Positions 17,421 through 25,781 of a stretch of DNA of 64,000 nucleotides are shown here, one piece after another. The notes beneath the pieces were generated by a model. The model saw only the letters and a program-made list of their open reading frames with translations. It was not told the origin of the DNA and ran no database searches. Position 1 is the first letter of the stretch; every line of letters starts with the position of its first letter. The DNA is from Clostridium sp. C105KSO13 (GTDB lineage: Bacteria > Bacillota > Clostridia > Lachnospirales > Lachnospiraceae). The DNA lies in the NCBI RefSeq assembly GCF_001517425.1, contig NZ_FBWL01000169.1, positions 186,001-250,000 of the forward strand, given 5' to 3'. The position numbers and the translations under genes were made by a program.

Positions 17421-18778
17421 GGCGTTTCTTCCCCTTTCTGTATTTTCTCTAATTCGGTCAGCATATGATTCGTGCTGTAAAGCCCGGAGTAATTTACAAT
17501 CACATACAGATTCCCCGTTCCGCTTTTTGTGCGCTCAACAATAGTACTGCGCAGATCCGTGGTATTGCCGCAGGGAATATCCTCATATTTCAGGCGGAGA
17601 CCCATATCAAACCTGCGTGTACCCGCTGTGGTTATTGCAGCGGCCCTTGCATCTGCAAGATATTGGAAGTCTACATCCCAAAGCCAGGAAATGTCTTCAC
17701 CATCCTGATAGGTATCGTTGATCTGGATGATGATATCCTTAGGCTTTTCATCTTTTAATACCAGAGAAATCTTCTGCTGGAAACCAATAGGGTTCTTGGC
17801 AAGATGCAGCTGAACTCTTGCATCATTGATGAAGAAAATACTTTCCCGGTTATTGCCGTAATCAAAAGCTTCTATCATATCCTGGAAATGTACCCGGGCA
17901 GCCCCCAGTACATTTAGTGCCGCATAAGCAGATAAAGTATTATAAATATTGTACGGGGTGCGGACTGTTGAATGAATTAACATACCATCCATAGAAAATG
18001 TATACAATTCTTCTTCCAGCGAAATGTTCTCTGCCGTAAAATCCGGTTCCGGGCGGCTTAAGCCACAGTTGGGACAGTGGTAAATTCCCAGCTGACCATA
18101 ATGAAAGAAATCATATTCCAGTTTTTTCCCGCAGGAACGGCAAAAAATGCTTTCCCTGATTTCAGAACGGGAGATATCGTCAAAGATCTGTTCACTAATC
18201 CCATATGTCACAAATGAATTTCCACTTTCGGAAGCCAGAGTGTAAGAAAGTACATCATCGCAGTTGATAATCAGTTTTGTATCAGGGACGCTTGTCACGG
18301 CAGTCTTTAGTTTATTGAACGTAATGTCCACCTCACCAAAACGGTCCAGCTGATCTCTGGAGATATTGGTTAAAAGGGCGCAATCAGGCTTTAATTGGGG
18401 CAGCACATTTACAGACGCAATTTCGTCCACCTCTATACAGGCATAATCGGTATCCAGACGGCAGTGCTTGTCCGCGGCAAGAACAAAAGCGGAGATAATT
18501 CCATTGAGCATATTGGCACCGGTCCTATTTATGATTACCTTTTTACCCTCTGCTTTCAGGGCATGGTAAATGATACTGTTGGTTGTTGTCTTTCCGTTTG
18601 TCCCCATAGTTACGATTGTTTTTTCCCTTACCATATCAGCCATAACGCCCAGGATCTGGGGGTCTATTAGGCGGGCCACATATCCTGGAAGGGTGACACC
18701 GCTTCCTCTATTCAGTTTTTTAATCAGATAGCTGGTGCATTTAGCACATTTGATTGCAAGTACACTTCTTAATCTCAT
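17417..18778 (-). CDS. murT: Lipid II isoglutaminyl synthase, ATP-dependent subunit MurT
   Basis: 453-residue Mur-ligase-like protein. The ATP-binding loop GTNGKTTTNSIIYHA is near residue 60, and a central four-cysteine zinc ribbon (CRSCG and CPNCG, about residues 205-230) interrupts the Mur-ligase fold, which is a hallmark of MurT. The C-terminus has the DUF1727-type domain. It activates the D-Glu carboxylate of lipid II for amidation by GatD-supplied ammonia at the inner membrane face. It is the first gene of the murT-gatD operon. Confidence 0.93.
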   Translation of the reverse strand: MRLRSVLAIKCAKCTSYLIKKLNRGSGVTLPGYVARLIDPQILGVMADMVREKTIVTMGTNGKTTTNSIIYHALKAEGKKVIINRTGANMLNGIISAFVLAADKHCRLDTDYACIEVDEIASVNVLPQLKPDCALLTNISRDQLDRFGEVDITFNKLKTAVTSVPDTKLIINCDDVLSYTLASESGNSFVTYGISEQIFDDISRSEIRESIFCRSCGKKLEYDFFHYGQLGIYHCPNCGLSRPEPDFTAENISLEEELYTFSMDGMLIHSTVRTPYNIYNTLSAYAALNVLGAARVHFQDMIEAFDYGNNRESIFFINDARVQLHLAKNPIGFQQKISLVLKDEKPKDIIIQINDTYQDGEDISWLWDVDFQYLADARAAAITTAGTRRFDMGLRLKYEDIPCGNTTDLRSTIVERTKSGTGNLYVIVNYSGLYSTNHMLTELEKIQKGEETP

Positions 18779-18822
18779 AATTTTATTGTCAACTCTTATC
18801 CTTTTCTTAGAATACCTGTACT

Positions 18823-18851
18823 ATTATAATAGAAACATGTTCAGAAAACAA
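18823..18851 (-). promoter_or_regulatory. murT-gatD promoter
   Basis: On the minus strand: TTGTTT, 17-base spacer, perfect TATAAT. The -10 lies in a 12-base palindrome CTATTATAATAG, about 45 bases upstream of the murT ATG. Confidence 0.7.
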
Positions 18852-18890
18852 GGAACCATGGCAATTTATAAGAAAAATTGATGAAGCCTC

Positions 18891-18918
18891 TGGAAATTTG
18901 ATTTCAATATGGTAGAAT
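18891..18918 (+). promoter_or_regulatory. Possible promoter of the CtpE-like ATPase
   Basis: TGGAAA (18891-18896), 16-base spacer, TAGAAT (18913-18918), 66 bases before the start codon. Moderate match only. Confidence 0.45.
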
Positions 18919-18983
18919 GAATAGGACTTAATTTGGAAAATACTGAAGATAACGTATAACGAAAATGAGGTGGAAGAAAATAC

Positions 18984-21422
18984 ATGCGAAGAAAAAACAG
19001 ATCCCAGATAATTGATGAGAACACGGACCGGAGAATCCCCACGACCAGATACTGCCCGGAGTATTTAAAGGGCCTTACCGGCCAGCAGGTACAGGAGCAC
19101 AGGCTTCACGGATGGACCAATACATCGGTGGATCCGCCCGCCAGGACCGTAAAGGAGATTATCCAGGGTAATTTGTTTACGTATTTTAACCTGATATTTT
19201 TAATTCTGGCCGTACTTTTGTGTATTGCAGGTTCTTTCCGCAATCTTACATTCCTGCCAGTTATTATATTAAATACATTCATTGGAATAGTGCAGGAAGT
19301 TCGTGCGAAGAAAGTTCTGGACAAATTGACCATGCTCAATGCGCCACATGCAACAGTGGTAAGAGACGGATTGGAGACAGTGATTGATGCCGAAGAGCTT
19401 GTGTTGGACGATATTGTTGTTTTTAAGGCCGGCAACCAGGTCTGTGCTGATGCACAAGTCTGTGCGGGGGAAGTTCAGGTTGATGAGTCTCTGCTGACCG
19501 GTGAGTCTGATGAAATCACAAAGAGAAAAGGCGACAATCTGATGTCGGGAAGCTTTATTGTATCGGGAAAGTGTCATGCAAGGCTGGATAAAGTGGGAGC
19601 TGATTCTTATATCTCCAGACTGACACTGGAAGCAAAAGCAATGCAGGAAGGGGAGCAGTCTGAGATGATACGTTCCCTGGACAAGTTGGTAAAAGGTGTT
19701 GGAATTGCTATTATACCCATTGGAATTATTCTGTTTGTACAGGCGTTTTATTTCCAGGGGGAAGGATTTCAGTCCAGTATTGCATCTATGGTTGCGGCAG
19801 TCATTGGTATGATTCCGGAAGGCCTTTACCTTTTGACAAGTGTAGCGCTGGCAGTCAGTTCAGTCAGACTGGCCAACAAAAAAGTTCTGCTTCATGATAT
19901 GAAATGTATCGAAACACTGGCCAGGGTCGATGTACTCTGCGTCGATAAGACAGGAACTATCACAGAGAACACCATGGAGGTTCAAGGGGTAATCCCTGCA
20001 GAGGGGTATGACATTGAGTCCATGGGCCTTCTGGATACAATGATCGGAGACTTCACGGCGGCAATGCAGAAGGATAACATTACCATGGAGGCCATGAAAA
20101 GATACTTTCAGTCTACTTCCGGGAAAAAGCCGGTCAGTAAGACAGGGTTTTCCTCTGCTACAAAATACAGCAGCGTTACATTCGAAAATGCTGCCTACGT
20201 ACTTGGCGCCCCTGAATTTGTTCTACGTGAACATTATGAGAAGTATAAAGACACAATTATGGAATATGCTTCAAAAGGGACCAGAGTACTTGTATTTGGT
20301 CTCTATGATGGTGAGATAGACGGTAAGGCGTTGAAAGAAGAGGTTATTCCTCTGGGCTATATTCTTATGGAAAATCCCATCAGAAAAGAAGCAAAAGAGA
20401 CCTTCCACTATTTTACGGAGCAGGGTGTCGAAGTAAAGGTAATATCTGGTGATAATCCGGTGACCGTTTCTGAGGTAGCAAAGAGAGCAGGCATTGCTCA
20501 CGGGGAAGATTACGTAGATGCATCTTCTTTGAGATCCGATGAAAATATCCGTCAAGCCGTGCTGAAAAACACAGTCTTCGGGAGAGTGACCCCAAGTCAG
20601 AAACGGCAGTTTGTACATGTATTAAAGGACGCAGGGAAAACAGTTGCCATGACAGGTGACGGAGTAAATGATGTATTGGCGCTTAAAGATGCAGACTGCA
20701 GTATTGCCATGGCGTCCGGGAGCGAGGCAGCAGCCCATGTATCCCAGCTTGTGCTCCTGGAGTCAGATTTTTCATGTATGCCCCAGGTGGTTACGGAAGG
20801 GCGGAGAGTCGTCAACAATATTCAGCGCTCGGCAAGCCTATTTTTGGTAAAAAACACATTTTCCTTCCTGCTTTCGCTGTTCTCCGCTGTATTTATGCTT
20901 ACTTATCCTCTGGAACCTTCCCAGGTATCTCTGATCAGCATGTTTACAATTGGGATACCGGCATTTTTCCTGGCTCTTGAGCCAAATAAAAATATTATTA
21001 AAGGTCACTTCCTGACCAATGTATTTTTAAAAGCGCTTCCGGCAGCGCTGACTGATGTGCTGGCAGTTGGCGCCCTTGTAGTGTTCGGACTGACCTTTGG
21101 CGTGAACTCTACAGACATTTCCACAGCAGCCACTATGCTGCTGGCTATTGTGGGATTTATGATTTTATATAAAATCAGTGCCCCCATGAATATACTGAGG
21201 ACTGCAGTAGTCGTGGGAAACATTACAGGTCTGCTTTTCTGCAGCATCTTCCTGAACGATTTGTTTGCCATTACAACCATGTCAACAAAATGTGTTATGT
21301 TGTTCGTAGTCTTTTCCATTGCAACAGAACCTGTGCTTCGATATCTAACCTCTTTTTTGAAAAAACTAAGACTATACTATGTCAGATTAAAAGGACGTCC
21401 GGAAGAATTTACAGATTCATAA
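18984..21422 (+). CDS. P-type cation-transporting ATPase, CtpE-like
   Basis: 812 residues with TGES (about 172), PEGLYLL in M4, phosphorylation motif CVDKTGTIT (Asp about 321), a rather short nucleotide-binding domain, and TGDGVNDVLALKDAD. It lacks heavy-metal Cys-x-x-Cys domains and the CPC motif, so it is not a Cu/Zn/Cd exporter. The pattern fits the CtpE-like branch, whose mycobacterial member has been linked to Ca2+ uptake; the substrate here is not shown by sequence. AATGAGGTGGAAG lies upstream of the ATG. Its 3' end overlaps the convergent J-domain gene by 14 bases. Confidence 0.85.
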   Translation: MRRKNRSQIIDENTDRRIPTTRYCPEYLKGLTGQQVQEHRLHGWTNTSVDPPARTVKEIIQGNLFTYFNLIFLILAVLLCIAGSFRNLTFLPVIILNTFIGIVQEVRAKKVLDKLTMLNAPHATVVRDGLETVIDAEELVLDDIVVFKAGNQVCADAQVCAGEVQVDESLLTGESDEITKRKGDNLMSGSFIVSGKCHARLDKVGADSYISRLTLEAKAMQEGEQSEMIRSLDKLVKGVGIAIIPIGIILFVQAFYFQGEGFQSSIASMVAAVIGMIPEGLYLLTSVALAVSSVRLANKKVLLHDMKCIETLARVDVLCVDKTGTITENTMEVQGVIPAEGYDIESMGLLDTMIGDFTAAMQKDNITMEAMKRYFQSTSGKKPVSKTGFSSATKYSSVTFENAAYVLGAPEFVLREHYEKYKDTIMEYASKGTRVLVFGLYDGEIDGKALKEEVIPLGYILMENPIRKEAKETFHYFTEQGVEVKVISGDNPVTVSEVAKRAGIAHGEDYVDASSLRSDENIRQAVLKNTVFGRVTPSQKRQFVHVLKDAGKTVAMTGDGVNDVLALKDADCSIAMASGSEAAAHVSQLVLLESDFSCMPQVVTEGRRVVNNIQRSASLFLVKNTFSFLLSLFSAVFMLTYPLEPSQVSLISMFTIGIPAFFLALEPNKNIIKGHFLTNVFLKALPAALTDVLAVGALVVFGLTFGVNSTDISTAATMLLAIVGFMILYKISAPMNILRTAVVVGNITGLLFCSIFLNDLFAITTMSTKCVMLFVVFSIATEPVLRYLTSFLKKLRLYYVRLKGRPEEFTDS

Positions 21423-22146
21423 ATACGGAGTCTAAAATACCGGAAGCATAACTCAATAGTCTTTGCAGATTATTATAAAAATGTCTGTTCTGAGAACGAA
21501 TTCTTGCTTTTTCCGCAGTTGACTGGTTCTGTTCCATGTATACTTCATATTTTGAAAAGAGTACACGGTAATCCAGGCTCTGTTTTTGTCCCCAGCGGAC
21601 AAGAACCCAGTTCATAGCCTCGGGCTGCCAGCAGTTCAGAGGAATTTCTGCGGTTTTCAGAATGGTGATATATCGGATGGCCTGCAGGGACAAAGTGTTA
21701 AGCTGTTCTGCAACTGCCGTGTCATCTTTATTGTGCTTTCCGATTTTCCTGAAGAGTTTGAGTGAAATTCTTTCTTTTTTATGACTGGTCTCTATGATTT
21801 TTTCACTCTGTTCTACGATTTCATTCAGCTTGCAGGCGGCATTCCAATAGGTGACAAAAGATGAGGAAGCGTCCTTTTCAGGGTCGCCTTTTTCTACAGT
21901 GTAAGTGCGAAATACACGGCTTGGCTTCCCGGCCAGTACACAGTTGTATTTTTTCCTCTTATCAGGATTGGAAAGTACTGTGTATGCCTCCAGTATTTCC
22001 TGCATATAGGAGGTTGTATCTATATCACTATGGATATTGGCATCGGGATGGTATACCTTTGCCAGAGCATTCTTTGCATCTGTAATATCCTCCGTGGTTG
22101 CCTCCCTGGATACACCGAGAATGTCATAATATGTACGGGTTTCCAT
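21409..22146 (-). CDS. J-domain (DnaJ-like) co-chaperone of unknown partner specificity
   Basis: 245 residues. A J domain occupies residues 1-65 (TYYDILGVSREATTED, HPD at 33-35), and the remainder is helical and charged without the Gly/Phe region or the zinc-finger of true DnaJ. It would stimulate a DnaK ATPase for a specific task not evident here. AAGGAG precedes the start on the minus strand. The gene converges with the CtpE-like ATPase and the two stop codons overlap, leaving no room for a terminator between them. Confidence 0.82.
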   Translation of the reverse strand: METRTYYDILGVSREATTEDITDAKNALAKVYHPDANIHSDIDTTSYMQEILEAYTVLSNPDKRKKYNCVLAGKPSRVFRTYTVEKGDPEKDASSSFVTYWNAACKLNEIVEQSEKIIETSHKKERISLKLFRKIGKHNKDDTAVAEQLNTLSLQAIRYITILKTAEIPLNCWQPEAMNWVLVRWGQKQSLDYRVLFSKYEVYMEQNQSTAEKARIRSQNRHFYNNLQRLLSYASGILDSVFMNL

Positions 22147-22340
22147 TGTTTTCTCCTTGCCTTATTATTATCTAGACCTTATATGTAACAGTTCAGCCTT
22201 TCATTCGATTCTGCAACCTTAATATTACGATATAAAAAAAAAAAAATCAAGAAAAGTCAGGGAACAAAATTCTTCTTTTTGTGCCTGGTTCTAAATAACT
22301 ACTTCTTTTTAAACAAGACAACAAGAATGCTTTTAGGGGG
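22147..22340. other. Divergent intergenic region between the J-domain gene and cfa-type gene
   Basis: The 309-base gap (22147-22455) contains an A13 tract near 22234-22247, an interrupted inverted repeat around 22258-22290 (CAGG..ACAAAA / TTTTGT..CCTG), and the cfa promoter listed separately. I see no protein-coding frame with a start and ribosome binding site and no recognisable RNA family. Confidence 0.5.
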
Positions 22341-22368
22341 TTGAAAAATAAATGGAAAGTTTTATAAT
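22341..22368 (+). promoter_or_regulatory. Promoter of the cyclopropane fatty acid synthase-type gene
   Basis: TTGAAA (22341-22346), 16-base spacer, perfect TATAAT (22363-22368); leader of about 80 bases. Confidence 0.75.
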
Positions 22369-22455
22369 TATTTTTTATAAGCGAAATTTCCTAATTGGTA
22401 TTGGCAGCAAAAGAAGCATAAAGAGACAGCATAATGCAGAAGAGGAGGAATTATT

Positions 22456-23616
22456 ATGCAGACATTTATTAAAGAGTACCTGGGACGTATTATACCTGTG
22501 ACGTTCTGTCTGAAATCCGGTGGAGAAGTTTCTCAGATAGGAAATGCAAAAACCCCTGAGTTTACGGTGACACTAAATAAGAATCTGGACCAGAAAGAAT
22601 TGCTTACCAGCACATCTCTTGCGCTGGGCGAGGCATATATGCGTGGAGAACTTGAGGTGGACCGGGATTTATATGAGGTTTTGGATTTGTTCATGGGTGA
22701 GATGGGAAAGTTCACAACGGATAAGTCGGCATTGAAGAAATTGATCACCACCTCAAAATCTAAGAAAAATCAGAAAAAAGAAGTGACTTCCCACTATGAT
22801 ATCGGCAATGATTTTTACCGTCTCTGGCTGGATGAGACTATGAGTTACTCCTGCGGTTACTTTAAGGAGGATTCCTATACCTTGTATCAGGCACAGGTGG
22901 GAAAGGTGCATCACATCCTGGACAAGCTTCATCTGGAAGAAGGAATGTCACTTCTTGATATAGGCTGCGGCTGGGGATTTCTCCTAAAAGAAGCAGCAAA
23001 AAAATACAGGGTTAAGGGAACCGGTATTACCCTAAGTGAAGAGCAGTATAAAAAATTCTCTGAAGATATAGAGAAGGAAGGCCTTCAGGACTTACTGACT
23101 GTAAAGCTGATGGATTACAGAGACCTGGAGAAGTCGGACCTGCAATTTGACCGGGTAGTCAGTGTAGGCATGCTTGAACACGTGGGACGGGGAAATTATG
23201 AACTGTTCCTGAAAAATGTAAATGGTGTTTTAAAACCCGGAGGATTGTTTTTACTACATTACATCAGTGCACTGGAAGAACATGAAGGTGACGCATGGAT
23301 AAAAAAATACATTTTCCCAGGAGGAGTTATACCGAGCCTGCGGGAGATTATAAACATTCTGCCGGATTACAAGTTCTACACACTGGATGTAGAAAGCCTG
23401 AGAAGGCATTATAACAGAACCCTGCTGTGCTGGCGTGAAAATTTCTTAGGTCACCGTGACGAAGTAGTAAAAATGCAGGGTGAGGAATTTACCCGAATGT
23501 GGGAACTCTACCTTGCTGCCTGCGCCGCAACATTCCATAACGGTATTATAGATATACATCAGATTTTAATTTCCAAAGGAGTTAACAACGAACTTCCCAT
23601 GACCAGAGTAGTATAA
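22456..23616 (+). CDS. cfa: Cyclopropane-fatty-acyl-phospholipid synthase family methyltransferase
   Basis: 386 residues, the length of Cfa. The AdoMet-binding motif LLDIGCGWGFLLKEAA sits near residue 166, preceded by the family's VTSHYDIGNDFYRLWLD and YSCGYF, and followed by MLEHVGRGNYELF and the C-terminal RTLLCWRENF. The family adds a methylene group from AdoMet across cis double bonds of membrane phospholipid acyl chains, typically on entry to stationary phase or acid stress. AGAGGAGG precedes the ATG. A terminator-like hairpin follows the stop codon. Confidence 0.9.
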   Translation: MQTFIKEYLGRIIPVTFCLKSGGEVSQIGNAKTPEFTVTLNKNLDQKELLTSTSLALGEAYMRGELEVDRDLYEVLDLFMGEMGKFTTDKSALKKLITTSKSKKNQKKEVTSHYDIGNDFYRLWLDETMSYSCGYFKEDSYTLYQAQVGKVHHILDKLHLEEGMSLLDIGCGWGFLLKEAAKKYRVKGTGITLSEEQYKKFSEDIEKEGLQDLLTVKLMDYRDLEKSDLQFDRVVSVGMLEHVGRGNYELFLKNVNGVLKPGGLFLLHYISALEEHEGDAWIKKYIFPGGVIPSLREIINILPDYKFYTLDVESLRRHYNRTLLCWRENFLGHRDEVVKMQGEEFTRMWELYLAACAATFHNGIIDIHQILISKGVNNELPMTRVV

Positions 23617-23633
23617 AAAGTTCTATTTTTTTT

Positions 23634-23681
23634 CTCTCTCTACTATATTGTTAATAGACGATGTAGTAGAGGGAGTTTTTT
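23634..23681 (+). terminator. Hairpin with T run between cfa and dacF that also contains the dacF ribosome binding site
   Basis: Twelve-pair stem CTCTCTCTACTA / TAGTAGAGGGAG (one G-T pair; 23634-23645 and 23664-23675), 18-base loop, then six Ts. The 3' arm contains the GAGGGAG that serves as the ribosome binding site of the carboxypeptidase whose ATG is at 23682. It can act as terminator for cfa and, if read through, as a block to dacF translation. Confidence 0.75.
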
Positions 23682-24941
23682 ATGAAACGAGTATTGGCGG
23701 TACTTCTCAGTACATTCCTGTGTTTGCAGAATGTATATGCAATGCCGGCAAAAGAACATATTGTCTATGAAGATACTCAGGAAAATATTGAGAATACAGA
23801 GGATACCGAAAATAAGGACGATTCTGAAGGAGAACAGCCTGCCGAAGAAGCTGCAGGTCCTCAGGTCAGTGCACCGTCTGCAGTTTTGATGGAGGCTTCG
23901 ACGGGTGAAGTTATCTGCGAAAAGGATGCAGATACGCCCCGCCCTCCAGCAAGCGTGACGAAGGTTATGACTATGCTGCTGATTTTTGATGCCCTGGCAG
24001 AGGGAAAGATCAAGTTGGAGGACCAGGTAACGACTTCTGAATATGCGGCATCTATGGGTGGCTCTCAGGTGTTTCTGGAGGCAGGAGAGACCCAGACTGT
24101 TGATACAATGCTAAAATGCATTTCTGTAGCCAGTGGCAATGACGCCTGCGTTGCCATGGCGGAATACATATGCGGCAATGAGGAAGAGTTTGTCAGACAG
24201 ATGAATGAGAAGGCAAAAAGCCTGGGCATGGAGAACACCCATTTTGTCAACTGCAATGGATTGGATGCGGACGGACATGTTACGACAGCAAGGGATATCG
24301 CCCTGATGTCACGGGAGCTGATTACAAAGTATCCTCAGATTCAGGATTACTGTATGATATGGATGGAAAATATCACCCATACAACACAAAAGGGAACTTC
24401 CGAATTTGGTCTTACAAACACAAATAAACTTGTGCGGCAGTATGAATATGCCACTGGGCTGAAAACCGGTTCAACAGGGCTGGCAAAATTCTGTGTATCA
24501 GCAACAGCTAAAAAGAATGACGTTGACCTGATTGCAGTGATAATGGCGGCAGAAGACTCTAAAGCCCGGTTCAAAGATGCCACAACACTATTAAACTATG
24601 GTTTTGGAAAATGTCAGGTCTACAAAGACGAGAAACCTCAAAAATTAAAGGATATAGTGGTGGATGGAGGAGTGGAGGATACCGTCCCCTGTAAATATTC
24701 CGGTACATTCCGCTACCTTGACACAACAGGAGCCAACCTGGCGGGAATCACAAAAAAGCTGAATATGAAGAAGAGTCTGGATGCACCTGTCAGGAAAGGG
24801 GATGCTGCAGGAAGTCTGGTATATGAGCTGGATGGGAAAGAAATAGGAAAGGTGGATGTAATTGCCTCCAAAAATGTAAAAAAGGCGGGTATATTTGATT
24901 ATCTTAAGAAGGTAATGAAAAGTTTTAGTATAGCTGCTTAA
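23682..24941 (+). CDS. D-alanyl-D-alanine carboxypeptidase (PBP5/DacF type), exported
   Basis: 419 residues. A signal peptide (MKRVLAVLLSTFLCLQNVYA) is followed by an acidic linker (about 25-60) and an S11 peptidase domain with SVTK (Ser about 91), SGN (about 151) and KTG (about 261). A C-terminal PBP5-associated domain and a final amphipathic stretch follow. It trims the terminal D-Ala from peptidoglycan stem peptides outside the membrane. Its ribosome binding site lies in a hairpin arm. It is one of two such enzymes in the window; assignment to vegetative or sporulation use cannot be made from sequence. Confidence 0.92.
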   Translation: MKRVLAVLLSTFLCLQNVYAMPAKEHIVYEDTQENIENTEDTENKDDSEGEQPAEEAAGPQVSAPSAVLMEASTGEVICEKDADTPRPPASVTKVMTMLLIFDALAEGKIKLEDQVTTSEYAASMGGSQVFLEAGETQTVDTMLKCISVASGNDACVAMAEYICGNEEEFVRQMNEKAKSLGMENTHFVNCNGLDADGHVTTARDIALMSRELITKYPQIQDYCMIWMENITHTTQKGTSEFGLTNTNKLVRQYEYATGLKTGSTGLAKFCVSATAKKNDVDLIAVIMAAEDSKARFKDATTLLNYGFGKCQVYKDEKPQKLKDIVVDGGVEDTVPCKYSGTFRYLDTTGANLAGITKKLNMKKSLDAPVRKGDAAGSLVYELDGKEIGKVDVIASKNVKKAGIFDYLKKVMKSFSIAA

Positions 24942-25003
24942 AAAAGGAATATCCATGTCACTAAGACATAAAAAAACCACGTCTAAGTCGACAGGATATG
25001 CTT

Positions 25004-25040
25004 TGCAACTAAGGCTTGGAAAAATCAAGCCTTAGTTGCA
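25004..25040. repeat. Perfect 15-bp inverted repeat between dacF-type gene and deoC
   Basis: TGCAACTAAGGCTTG (25004-25018) and its exact complement (25026-25040) separated by GAAAAAT. No T run follows on either strand, so it is not a textbook intrinsic terminator. It may end the upstream transcript or be a structured element; the right arm overlaps the candidate deoC -35 region. Confidence 0.7.
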
Positions 25041-25067
25041 TAAGCAGGCAAAAAATGTTAGTATAAT
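25037..25067 (+). promoter_or_regulatory. Possible deoC promoter
   Basis: Perfect TATAAT at 25062-25067; the nearest -35-like hexamer is TTGCAT (25037-25042) at a long 19-base spacing and lies in the end of the inverted repeat. Confidence 0.5.
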
Positions 25068-25124
25068 GTAAATGATAACAGATTTGCCGGCAGTTTTATG
25101 CCGCTCTACAGATGGAGGATAAAC

Positions 25125-25781
25125 ATGGATCTTGCAAAAATGATTGATCATACAATTTTGAAACCGGAGGCAGCAAAGCAGGATGTTGAGAAGCTTTGCA
25201 GAGAGGCTGTGGAATATGGGTTTCATTCAGTATGTGTAAATTCCAGTTTTGTGTATTATTGTGCGCAGTTTTTAAAAGACAGCAATGTAAAAGTGTGTAC
25301 AGTGGTAGGCTTTCCTCTTGGCACCATGTCCACAGCAGGAAAGGTAGCAGAGACTCTTTCTGCAGTGGAGGATGGGGCTGAAGAGATCGACATGGTCATT
25401 CACGTGGGGATGATCAAGAGTAAGGATTGGGATTACGTTAGACAGGACATAGCTTCTGTGGTGGAAGCAGCAGGAGATAAGGCTATTGTGAAAGTGATTC
25501 TTGAGACATGTCTTCTTACGGATGACGAGAAAGAATATGCGTGCAGATTATGTAGAGAGTCAGGAGCAGCCTTTGTAAAAACCTCCACAGGGTTTTCTGC
25601 GGACGGTGCCAGGGAAGAAGATGTAGCCCTGATGCGCAGGACTGTAGGATCCGGTATGGGAGTAAAAGCTTCCGGCGGTATTCGGAATACTGAGACGGCT
25701 ATGGCCATGGTTCGCGCAGGCGCCGACAGGCTGGGGACAAGCTCGGGGATTGCAATTGTAGAAGGAATGAAGCATGAGTAA
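25125..25781 (+). CDS. deoC: Deoxyribose-phosphate aldolase
   Basis: 218 residues, class I aldolase cleaving 2-deoxyribose-5-phosphate to glyceraldehyde-3-phosphate and acetaldehyde. Landmarks are IDHTILKPEA near the start, VCTVVGFPLG, AIVKVILETCLL with the Schiff-base region lysines, and FVKTSTGFSADGA, VKASGGIRN. The ATG at 25125 follows ATGGAGGATAAAC, so the earlier in-frame ATG at 25098 was rejected. Its end overlaps the metallophosphoesterase start by eight bases. Confidence 0.95.
   Translation: MDLAKMIDHTILKPEAAKQDVEKLCREAVEYGFHSVCVNSSFVYYCAQFLKDSNVKVCTVVGFPLGTMSTAGKVAETLSAVEDGAEEIDMVIHVGMIKSKDWDYVRQDIASVVEAAGDKAIVKVILETCLLTDDEKEYACRLCRESGAAFVKTSTGFSADGAREEDVALMRRTVGSGMGVKASGGIRNTETAMAMVRAGADRLGTSSGIAIVEGMKHE

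Noticed and set aside
18984-21422. Heavy-metal (Cu/Zn/Cd) exporter
   Set aside because: There is no N-terminal Cys-x-x-Cys domain and no CPC-type motif in the membrane region; PEGL and overall form point to a light-cation pump.
22234-22290. A13 tract and interrupted inverted repeat between the J-domain gene and cfa
   Set aside because: The stem is broken by mismatches and lies between divergent genes, where a terminator is not needed. It may be a chance AT-rich structure, so it is mentioned only in the gap description.
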